Positions 1-6,697 of a DNA stretch of 6,697 nt are shown here, piece by piece; the stretch's first letter is position 1, and each line of letters opens with the position of its first letter. The notes beneath the pieces are model-generated. The model was given only the letters and a program-made list of their open reading frames with translations. It made no database searches and had not been told where the DNA came from. A program made the translations under genes and the position numbers. The stretch comes from Bacteroidia bacterium (GTDB lineage: Bacteria > Bacteroidota > Bacteroidia > Bacteroidales > UBA932): NCBI GenBank assembly GCA_021153285.1, contig JAGKTT010000101.1:1-6697 (forward strand), given 5' to 3'.

Positions 1-52
1 ACTAAGAAGTGAAAATTCAATTATTTATGTTTAACAACTAAAAGTAACTACT
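1..52 (+). promoter_or_regulatory. A/T-rich leader of the SusC-like gene, no promoter recognised
   Basis: The stretch is strongly A/T-rich and ends AAAAGTAACTACT before the ATG. It has no Shine-Dalgarno sequence, as is usual in Bacteroidota. I see no convincing TTTG / TAnnTTTG pair, so the promoter and any regulator gene (anti-sigma/ECF or hybrid two-component) probably lie upstream of the window. Confidence 0.4.
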
Positions 53-2804
53 ATGAGAAAAATTAAACTATTTCTCACAGCGTTAGCAGTGATGATCACT
101 TCTGTGGCTTTTGCCCAGAATCTGACAGTCACTGGAAATGTGACTGACGCCTCCACAGGCGAACCGGTACCTTTCGCTTCAGTTCACGAAAAAGGTACAA
201 TGAACGGAGTCAACACTGACGTTAACGGACAGTACTCTATTACAGTATCCAAGAATGGAATCCTCGTATTCTCTTCTGTAGGATATGAAACTGTAGAGAT
301 TCTTGTCGATGGAAAGGCTAAGATCAACTGTGACCTTCCAACTGATTCCGAAATGCTTGAGACTGCTGTAGCTGTCGGCTACGGTTCTGCAAAGAAAGTC
401 GGAACAATGGTAGGATCGGTGACTACAGTCAAGTCTGACGCTCTTAAGAACGCGCCTTCATCATCAGCTCTTGATGCCCTTCAGGGTCAGGTGGCAGGTC
501 TTGCCGTTATGACTACTGGTGGTGTTGCCGGTGATAACAACGTGTCTATGCAGCTTCACGGTATGGGATCTCTCGGATCAAGCACAGCTCCTCTTTACAT
601 CATCGACGGAGTTCAGGCTTCAAGCTCTTCCGTAATGTCGATGAACCCTAATGATATCGCATCTATCTCTATCCTCAAGGATGCTTCTGCGACATCTATC
701 TATGGTTCACGTGCTGCGAACGGAGTCGTTTACGTTACTCCCTCAGTTCCAGAATGATATCTCTGTAGAAGGTGGTGGAGAAAAGGTCGCTTATATGATC
801 GGTGCTTCACAGTACCACCAGAGAGGTACTGCGTTCGGTAACTTCTATGACAGATACACTGTACGTTCTAACGTTCAGGGTCGTCCGAAGGATTGGCTCA
901 AGATGGGTATGAATTTCTCATTCTCAATGGAGCAGACTTCAGGTGCAGGTTTCTGGGGAAATTCAGGCAGCACTTCAAATAACCCTTATGGTGGTCTCTC
1001 TTACTTGAAGAACCCTCTTATCCCTGCAGTTGATGAGAATGGAAATGTTCCTGAAGTACTCTGGGCCGATGGCGATTATAATACCAAATATCTCATCGAT
1101 CAGCAGCCACAGCAGAGAGACTACTATAATATGCTCGGTTCATTCAATGTGGAGATCGAGCCGTTCAAGAATTTCAAGATCGCTTCACGTGCAGGAGTTG
1201 ACGGCTATGTCTCGACTTATAACTATACAATGATCCCTTCTGCTCAGTTCAGTGGTGGAGTCGGCACCAGGTCCAGAAGTTATGGTTTGAGCTATGCCGC
1301 AACTATCACCAATACATTGGAGTATTCTTTCAATATCGGTAATGCACACCATTTCTCACTCCTTGCAGGACACGAGGGCGTATCAAATTATTCTGACTCA
1401 CTTGCCGGTGAATCTAAAGGATTTACCGATGACAGACTTACAAATCTTCAGGATGGTAAGAAGGAGGAGTCCAGTGTCTCAGAGAGCCTAAGCCAGAGCC
1501 GCTTCCTTTCTTTCTTCGGAAGATTTGAATATTCTCTTCTCGATAAGTACTATTTCGATGCTTCAGTGCGTAACGACGCTTGTTCACGCTTTGGTGCAAA
1601 TAACCGAAACGCTACATTCTGGGCTGCCGGTGCGATGTGGAGAATCAAGAATGAGGACTTTATGATGGGTGCATCTGCAATCAACGACCTTAATCTCAAG
1701 GTCAGCTATGGTACTCAGGGTAATGCTTCCATCGGTAACTATCAGCATCTGGGTCTTATCTCTGGTTCAGCCAAATATATGGATACCAGCGTGAAGGTTC
1801 TTGCTCAGCCAGCCAACCCTGGTCTTACCTGGGAGCAGCAGGGCCTCTTTACTGTAGGTCTTAACGGTCGCTTCTTCGATATGCTCGATGTAAACGTTGA
1901 GTTCTACAACAGAATAACCACTGATATGTTGATGGACGTTCCATACAACTACACTACCGGTTTCAGCTCTCTTAAAGCTAACGTAGGTAGCCTTTCCAAC
2001 AGAGGTGTTGATATTATGATCGGAGTAGACATTCTCAGAGGTAGAGATTACTATTTGAGAGCAAGCACCACTTTCAACTACAATGCTGAAAAGGTTACAA
2101 AACTCTTCAATGGTCTTGATAGATGGGAAATCGCTAATACTGGTCTTGCATACGTGGTAGGAAAGCCGGTTATGTTCTATGCTCCTATATACGCAGGCGT
2201 CGATCCAGCTGATGGTGCTCCTATGTGGTATCTCCCTGGTGAGAACGTTGATGAGACTACAATGAAGGAGACTACAAAGAAGTTTGATAAGGCTACTCTT
2301 ACTCAGAATACTGGCTTGAGATACACTCCTCCTGTTTACGGTGGTTTCAGCATCGCTGGTGGCTGGAGAGGTTTCTCTGTACAGGCTGACTTCTCTTACG
2401 TCCTTGGCAAGACCCTCATCAACAATGACGCATACTTCTATGCTAACCCTAACCAGTTTGCCGGTGACAACTGCCACAAATCTGTAGCTGACTTCTGGAC
2501 ACCAGAGAATACCGATGCCAAGTTCCCGGATTGGTCAAAGGGATATTCAATGCAGATGGATACACACGTATATGAGGATGCTGACTTCCTTCGTCTCAAG
2601 AATCTTCAGGTGGCATATGCACTTCCTAAGAGACTTCTTGCAGGACAGAATGTTCTCAATGGTCTTAAGGTGACATTTACAGGACGTAATCTCCTGACTG
2701 CAACCAAGTACTCAGGTATCGACCCTGAGGTTGCCGGCAACCTTTCACTTGGTCGTCTCGGTAACTCTAAGCAGTATCTCTTCGGACTTGAGCTGACTTT
2801 CTAA
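53..2804 (+). pseudogene. SusC/RagA-family TonB-dependent outer-membrane transporter, broken by internal deletion and frameshift
   Basis: This gene encodes the barrel of a SusCD importer, which takes oligomers bound by SusD across the outer membrane using TonB energy. The start at 53 gives a good signal peptide (residues 1-21, SVAFA then Q22). A carboxypeptidase-regulatory-like beta domain follows at about residues 25-95 (VTGNVTDASTGEPVPFASV), then the plug: VGYGSAKK near 108, LQGQVAGL at 143-150, PLYIIDGV at 180-187 and LKDASATSIYGSRAANGV at 208-225. The frame is lost after T229 (base 739) and stops at 755-757. Homology resumes one base later in another frame with PQFQNDISVEGG, which is normally the first barrel strand, and continues for 687 residues to a typical C-terminal LFGLELTF. 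The joined product would be about 916 residues, whereas SusC proteins usually have 1000 or more. The missing part, about 100 residues, is the stretch linking plug to barrel. The reading frames are seen directly; the deletion size is inferred from the family. As written, no functional barrel is made. Confidence 0.93.
737..743 (+). other. Deletion/frameshift junction in the SusC-like gene
   Basis: Upstream codons read GVVYVT, the end of the plug domain, finishing at base 739. Downstream codons beginning with CCT at 741 read PQFQNDIS, the start of the barrel. A single base (740) lies between the two frames, so the missing length is 3n+2 bases. In intact family members the plug end is followed by a lysine/glycine-rich turn and about 100 residues before this barrel motif. 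The exact breakpoint cannot be set to better than a few bases without the parent sequence. Confidence 0.8.
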
Positions 2805-2831
2805 CAGATGGACATTTAATTTGAAATCATT

Positions 2832-4372
2832 ATGAAAAATATATTTAAAAATATCCTTATCGGTGGACTGGCGGTAACGATGGTTGCTTCTTGCGATCTT
2901 AATCTTATACCGACCACAAGCATCGTTTATGAGGAGGGCACTCTGGTTCTCCTTACAAAGAGGGACATTGCTGAGTTTCAGAATGGTGTACTTGCATCAT
3001 ATAGAGGATTGCACTATGGATCAAGCTGGCAGACAGTAGAGGTGATGACAGAGTGCTTCAACGCTACCATAGACTTGGTACAGGTTTCAATGCAGACGAC
3101 AGCTATGTTGAAGGTATATGGGCTGGTCATTATTCTGCCATCAAGAACTACAACATTGCGATCGAGCAGTGTGGAATGATTGAGGATGAGGCTCTTATGG
3201 CTGATGCAAATCTTCTTAAGGGTATGGCCCTATTCTGCCGTGCGTCATCCTATCTGACTCTTGCAAGACATTTCTCTGCTGATTACGACCCTGCAACAGC
3301 AAGTACTGAGCTCTCTGTTCCGTTGATCCTTGTATACGACCAGCTGGAGAAGCCGGCACGTGCGACTCTTAAGGAGGTTTATGACCAGATCATCGCTGAC
3401 CTTGATGAGGCTGAGGCCCTTCTTGAGGAGGCGGCAGCTAATGGCACTATCGTTCTTAACGGTAACCCTGCAGAGGGTACGCTCAACCTTGCCGGTCAGC
3501 CACGCGCTATGGCTCCTACTGTGGATGCGGTAAAGGCTCTCAAGGCACGTTATTACCTCGATGTTCACGAGTATGAACTTGCTGCGAATACAGCGATGGA
3601 TGTAATTGACTCTGAGGCAGGATATGCTCTTTCTTCGACTCTCGAAGATATGGACAAGGAGTTTATGACTGACAGCGGAAATGAATCTATCATTCGTATG
3701 TATGCTTCTAAAGCTGAGGGTTTGGTAGGATGTACAATTTATACAACTGTACAATCAACTGATGCTGAAGGTAAGTTCTTTGCTCCAATGTTCATACCTT
3801 CACAGACAATCGTAAATGCTTATGACAATTCTGACCTTCGCAAGCAGACCTGGTTCCCAGTAGATATGTATCCGGTGAAGATTAAGGGTACTCTTTACAA
3901 TGGTATCTCTATGTTTACAAAGTATATCGGCAATCCTACTCTTCAGTCTGGAGATAACGAGGATGGTGCTCACCATTGTAAGCCGCTGATGATCGCTGAG
4001 ATGTATCTTATAGCTGCCGAGGCTTATGCTCAGGATGGTAATCAGGCAGATGCAAAGACTATTCTTAACGAGCTACAGTCAGCGAGAAAGGCAGTCCCTA
4101 CAGAAGGAGATCTTGAAAGCATTAAGAAAGAGTGGCTTAGAGAGACAGTCGGTGACGGTCAGAGAATCAACTGCATCAAGCGTTGGGGTGACGGTCTTCC
4201 TGCAAGACCTGCTCAGAAGGCAGCTGAGGAGATTGTAATGGTAACTCCAGCAACTGACTATACAGAAAGAGAAGTTGCGGCAACAAGTCATACCCTTGTA
4301 TGGCCTATCCCTACTTATGAGATCAACATCACTCCTACTCTTGTTCAGAACCCAGGTTATTCAGCTGAGTAA
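2832..4372 (+). pseudogene. SusD/RagB-family nutrient-binding outer-membrane lipoprotein, frameshifted
   Basis: This gene encodes the lid of the SusCD importer, a helical TPR-containing lipoprotein that binds substrate above the SusC barrel. The start at 2832 gives a lipoprotein signal peptide ending in VAS-C21, followed by DLNLIPTTS, which is typical of the family. Frame one runs through FNATID (D81, base 3074). Family sequence then continues in the other frame from GGT at 3077 (GTGFNADDSYVEGIW, then IKNYNIAIE) for 431 residues. Later family marks are the helix IAEMYLIAAEAYAQDG, the block EWLRETVGDGQR with IKRWGDG, and the C-terminal LVWPIPTYEI and NPGY. The joined length is about 513 residues, normal for SusD, so the lesion is small: one missing base, or a loss of 3n+1 bases. 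The gene lies 27 bases after the SusC stop, as in most SusCD operons. An ATG at 3053 opens the second frame, but a product from it would lack the signal peptide. Confidence 0.93.
3072..3079 (+). other. Frameshift junction in the SusD-like gene
   Basis: The bases GACTTGGT hold the switch. The upstream frame reads ATA-GAC and the downstream frame begins with GGT-ACA at 3077, leaving two bases (TT) between. Adding one base, for example TTC, would restore FNATID-F-GTGFNADD, so a single-base loss is the simplest explanation. A slightly larger 3n+1 deletion is possible, because many SusD relatives carry extra residues after an FNAT.DFG-type motif. That comparison is from memory of the family and is not shown by this sequence. 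Confidence 0.75.
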
Positions 4373-4391
4373 TTTTTAAAATCGTAAGAAA

Positions 4392-5019
4392 ATGAAAAGA
4401 AATATAATTTTATTCGTCGCTGCGACTTGGTGACACTGACTCTTTGGATATTGTGATTACTATCAACGCATTTGAAGGCGAGTTTACCGGAGGAAAAGAT
4501 TTCAGTGTCGAGTTGGCAAGCTTGACAGAAGGAGTTATTCTTGGATCATTGAGCCGTGCTTCAGTTGTTATCAATGACCTTGATCATCCAATGGCTCCAT
4601 TCGTTGGTAATTGGAAAGGAACTTCCAAAGAAGAATTCTCGGGTTCTACTATAAACTTGACCTATGACATCATTGTGGATCCTAATAAGCCAGATGAATT
4701 TGATCGTCTGATTATCACTACTGTTGATCCATACGTTCTTGGTATTCCAGTGGAACTTGTGGGAATAGGATCTCTTAATGCTGACGGCACTGGAAGAATT
4801 GTTATCCCTAACGAACAATCATTAGGAATGGATCTGAATGCCGGTCCTGGTGTATATATGGGAGTTGACGCAGCAACTTATGCAGGTGCAAGTGTTTATT
4901 CCGATATTTATATGAACCTGAATGCAGATGGTACAATGACTCTTGTTAATGGATATGGAGTATTTGATAACCAGTATATCTACGGTTTCTATCAGGGTGG
5001 ATGTACTTTGACCAAGTAG
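4392..5019 (+). pseudogene. Remnant of a secreted Calx-beta-domain protein, probably a SusCD-associated lipoprotein
   Basis: An ATG 19 bases after the SusD stop begins MKRNIILFVAAT, the basic and hydrophobic start of a signal peptide, then hits TGA at 4431. In another frame, codons from GGT at 4429 run uninterrupted for 196 residues. They begin GDTDSLDIVITI and continue with DFSVELAS, LGSLSRASVVINDLDHP, which matches the last strands of a Calx-beta domain (family pattern: FxVxL, LG, atVtIiDdD). A beta-rich domain follows from PFVGNWKG (about 4597) to the end, with two LNADGT motifs (4774-4791 and 4918-4935). I cannot name this C-terminal domain. The rest of the signal peptide, any lipobox cysteine and most of the Calx-beta domain are missing. 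Its operon position matches the accessory surface lipoproteins that accompany some SusCD pairs. The lipoprotein assignment is inference, since the cysteine is not present; the Calx-beta assignment is fairly secure. Confidence 0.7.
4424..4431 (+). other. Deletion/frameshift junction in the Calx-beta gene
   Basis: The signal-peptide frame reads GCT-GCG-ACT and then TGG-TGA (stop at 4431-4433). The frame carrying the Calx-beta end is clearly protein-like from GGT at 4429, while its upstream codons (YSSLRL) do not look like the same domain. The octamer GACTTGGT spans the switch and is identical to the octamer at the SusD junction. The amount lost is unknown, but at least the lipobox and the first part of a Calx-beta domain are absent. 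Confidence 0.65.
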
Positions 5020-5040
5020 TTCAAGTCTAATTTATAAGCG

Positions 5041-5071
5041 AGGTGAGCGGTCTTCGGACCGCCCACCTTTT
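5041..5071 (+). terminator. Intrinsic terminator with UUCG tetraloop
   Basis: Bases 5041-5052 (AGGTGAGCGGTC) pair with 5057-5068 (GACCGCCCACCT) in a 12-bp stem with one A-C mismatch. The loop is TTCG closed by C-G, the extra-stable C(UUCG)G tetraloop. TTTT at 5068-5071 (its first T closes the stem) and a T/A-rich stretch follow. It lies 21 bases after the stop of the Calx-beta gene and ends 25 bases before the protease start. It should end the SusCD operon transcript, or attenuate read-through into the protease gene. Confidence 0.88.
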
Positions 5072-5095
5072 ACACTTTAATAACCAGTTTATTTT

Positions 5096-6697
5096 ATGAA
5101 GCATTGTCTTGCTGCCTTTCTTACGGCAGCTCTCCTGCTCTCTTGCGTGAGAGAAGAAGTTTTACCTGCAGTACCGGACACTCCGAAGGATTTGCCAGAG
5201 GAGCTGGACGGCAATTTTGTTTATGGAGAAGCACGAGTGTATCTCAGCGAGGAGCTCGCGGCTCAGGTAGAAGAAGCTACTCTTTCCGGATCGCTTGTTA
5301 CGAAGTCTTCTGATATGAATCTGGCTCTTTCTGAGCTCGGCATAACTGAGATGACCCGTCTGTTCCCACACGCCGGTGAATATGAGGAACGTACCAGAAA
5401 GGAAGGCCTTCATAGGTGGTATGTCGTCAAATATTCACAGGCTGTTCCTATGACGAAAGCACAGACCAGTCTCGAGGAAGTAGAGGGAATCCATATCTTT
5501 GAGCCGGTCAGACAGGTTAGGATCAATGACTTCAATGATTTGTCCTCAGACCTTTGGGGACTTTACAATCGGTCGAATCCCGGTTTTGATATAAACGTCA
5601 GACCGGTATGGGATAATTATACGACAGGTAACCCTGATGTGATTGTCAGTGTTGTAGATGCCGGAATCGATCTGAATCACGAGGATCTTGCTGAAAATTG
5701 CCTTAGTTCCGGACATTTTAACTTTGTTAATAATAACTCATACATCATCGGAGGGTATCACGGCACTCACGTTGCCGGTACAATAGCTGCAGTGAACAAT
5801 AATAAGAAAGGTATAGTCGGTATAGCAGGTGGTGACAAGGCTAAGGGAAAAAAAGGAGTCAAGCTGATGTCTTGTCAGATTTTTGTTGATAATCCTGACG
5901 GCACCACTGATCAGGCACCGGGAGCTACCGCTATCAAGTACGGAGCAGATAACGGAGCTGTTATTTCTCAGAACAGCTGGGGATACAGTTTTGACAGAAA
6001 TCACGACGGTGTGGTGAGCGGTGATGAGATGAAGGAAGCCTTGAATGCAACCATAAGCGGATCTGATAAGGCTGCTGTGGATTATTTCGTGAAATTTGCC
6101 GGATGTGATAACAAGGGTAACCAGCTGCCGGGCTCTCCTATGAAAGGTGGAGTGGTAATCTTTGCTGCTGGCAATGAGGGTATACCAAATGGTGCTCCAG
6201 CTGAGTATGAGGGTGTTATTGCGGTCGGTGCCGTGACACCGACCGGTGAAAAAGCCTCATTCTCTAATTATGGTGAATGGGTAGATATTTGCGCTCCTGG
6301 CACATCTATCCTCAGTACTATCCCGGGTAATCAGTATGATTTTAGTCAGGGTACATCTATGGCGTGTCCGCACGTGTCCGGTGTTGCTGCATTGATCGTC
6401 TCTAAATTTGGTGGTCCGGGATTTACCAATGAAATGCTGAAGGATAAGCTTCTTGGAAGTGCAAACAAATCAGCTATCCCTCAGACAAGACAGATTGGAG
6501 GACTTGTGGATGCATATGGAGCTTTTGTTTATGGTAATGATAAGGCTCCGTCGGAAGTTACTGATCTCGAAGTTTCGGCTATAGGAAATAAGATAGATCT
6601 TGCCTGGACTATGACTGGAGATGAGGACGGAAAACCTGCATACGGTCTGCTTGTGATATATGGAAAAGATAAGGCAAAGGTAGAGGCTGCGACTCCT
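5096..6697 (+). CDS. S8 (subtilisin-like) serine peptidase, surface lipoprotein, 3' end outside window
   Basis: This endopeptidase most likely cuts extracellular proteins at the cell surface. The first 534 codons are present with no stop before the window edge. The start at 5096 gives a lipoprotein signal peptide (LLS-C17, then VREE). A prodomain spans about residues 41-143, with FPHAGEYEERTRKEGLH and YVVKYSQ. The catalytic domain spans about 160-475. It has Asp188 in VVDAGID, His222 in HGTHVAGTIAA, oxyanion Asn360 in AAGNEG, and Ser421 in GTSMACPHVSG, so the triad is complete. An insertion after QNSWGYSF carries an EF-hand-like loop at residues 300-311. From about residue 484 (APSEVTDLEVSA, KIDLAWT) a fibronectin type III domain begins and is cut off. 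Relatives usually carry further beta domains after this point. Unlike the three genes upstream it shows no frame damage. The terminator before it suggests its own promoter or attenuated read-through, but no clear promoter was found. The family call is near certain; substrate and surface exposure are inferred. Confidence 0.97.
   Translation, partial: MKHCLAAFLTAALLLSCVREEVLPAVPDTPKDLPEELDGNFVYGEARVYLSEELAAQVEEATLSGSLVTKSSDMNLALSELGITEMTRLFPHAGEYEERTRKEGLHRWYVVKYSQAVPMTKAQTSLEEVEGIHIFEPVRQVRINDFNDLSSDLWGLYNRSNPGFDINVRPVWDNYTTGNPDVIVSVVDAGIDLNHEDLAENCLSSGHFNFVNNNSYIIGGYHGTHVAGTIAAVNNNKKGIVGIAGGDKAKGKKGVKLMSCQIFVDNPDGTTDQAPGATAIKYGADNGAVISQNSWGYSFDRNHDGVVSGDEMKEALNATISGSDKAAVDYFVKFAGCDNKGNQLPGSPMKGGVVIFAAGNEGIPNGAPAEYEGVIAVGAVTPTGEKASFSNYGEWVDICAPGTSILSTIPGNQYDFSQGTSMACPHVSGVAALIVSKFGGPGFTNEMLKDKLLGSANKSAIPQTRQIGGLVDAYGAFVYGNDKAPSEVTDLEVSAIGNKIDLAWTMTGDEDGKPAYGLLVIYGKDKAKVEAATP
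5993..6028 (+). other. EF-hand-like calcium-binding loop inside the S8 catalytic domain
   Basis: Residues 300-311 read DRNHDGVVSGDE. This fits the 12-residue EF-hand or dockerin loop pattern: acidic or amide ligands at positions 1, 3 and 5 (D, N, D), Gly at 6, a hydrophobic residue at 8 (V), Ser at 9 and Glu at 12, followed by a helix-like MKEAL. It sits just after the NSWG segment of the subtilase core. Calcium binding is inferred from the pattern only. Confidence 0.7.

Noticed and set aside
651..740. ATG at 651 as the start of a separate 717-residue barrel protein
   Set aside because: From 651 to about 740 this frame is the out-of-frame shadow of the plug domain (ILKDASATSIYGS region). The real barrel sequence only begins at about 741, so 651 is not a true gene start.
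737..760. Insertion-sequence scar or invertible-element site at the SusC junction
   Set aside because: No inverted repeats, target-site duplication or recombinase gene are visible near the junction.
1767..2477. 236-codon open frame on the minus strand
   Set aside because: It lies wholly antisense to the well-conserved SusC barrel, and its translation has no signal peptide, domain or plausible composition. It is a codon-bias shadow.
3053..3076. ATG at 3053 as the start of a separate SusD gene
   Set aside because: A product starting here would lack the signal peptide and lipobox cysteine. The upstream frame carries the proper N-terminus, so this is one frameshifted gene.
3060..3090. Programmed ribosomal frameshifting as an explanation for the SusD break
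   Set aside because: No heptameric slippery sequence or clear downstream pseudoknot is visible, and the neighbouring genes have lesions that frameshifting could not repair.
3245..3754. 169-codon open frame on the minus strand
   Set aside because: It is antisense to the conserved SusD sequence, and its translation shows no recognisable features.
5007..5035. Possible promoter for the protease: TTTG at 5007-5010 and TAATTTAT at 5028-5035
   Set aside because: The second box matches the Bacteroides TAnnTTTG pattern only in part, the spacing of 17 is short, and it would place the terminator hairpin inside the transcript. It is too weak to annotate.
5104..5313. Small open frame of 69 codons on the + strand
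   Set aside because: It overlaps the S8 signal peptide and prodomain in another frame. The frame from 5096 has all the expected protease features.

Overview
The window looks like chromosomal DNA of a gut-type Bacteroidota organism (order Bacteroidales). The evidence is a SusC/SusD outer-membrane uptake pair, lipoprotein signal peptides ending in Ser-Cys, A/T-rich start regions without Shine-Dalgarno sequences, and a Bacteroidetes-style lipoprotein subtilase. The genus cannot be fixed from the sequence alone. Every gene lies on the + strand.

Layout: (1) 53-2804 encodes a SusC/RagA-type TonB-dependent transporter, broken at about 737-743 where roughly 100 codons between plug and barrel are missing and the frame changes. 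(2) 2832-4372 encodes a SusD/RagB-type surface lipoprotein, broken by a frameshift at about 3075-3077 but otherwise close to full length. (3) 4392-5019 holds the remains of a lipoprotein-like gene: a short signal-peptide start is joined out of frame to the end of a Calx-beta domain and a C-terminal beta-rich domain. (4) 5041-5071 is a strong intrinsic terminator with a C(UUCG)G loop. (5) 5096 to the window end is the 5' part of an intact S8 (subtilisin-like) serine peptidase lipoprotein with prodomain, complete catalytic residues, an EF-hand-like insertion and the start of an Fn3 domain.

Functionally this reads as a protein or peptide utilisation locus. The subtilase would cut protein at the cell surface, the SusD-like lid and the accessory lipoprotein would capture peptides, and the SusC-like barrel would import them with TonB energy. 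The first three genes have gaps of 27 and 19 bases and probably form one operon, while the terminator separates or attenuates the protease gene.

The most striking feature is that three consecutive genes each carry exactly one frame-breaking lesion, with long undamaged frames on both sides. Either the operon was inactivated very recently or the assembly has lost sequence at three points. Two of the three junctions fall in the same octamer, GACTTGGT. I found no RNA genes, CRISPR arrays, insertion sequences or minus-strand genes that I would support.
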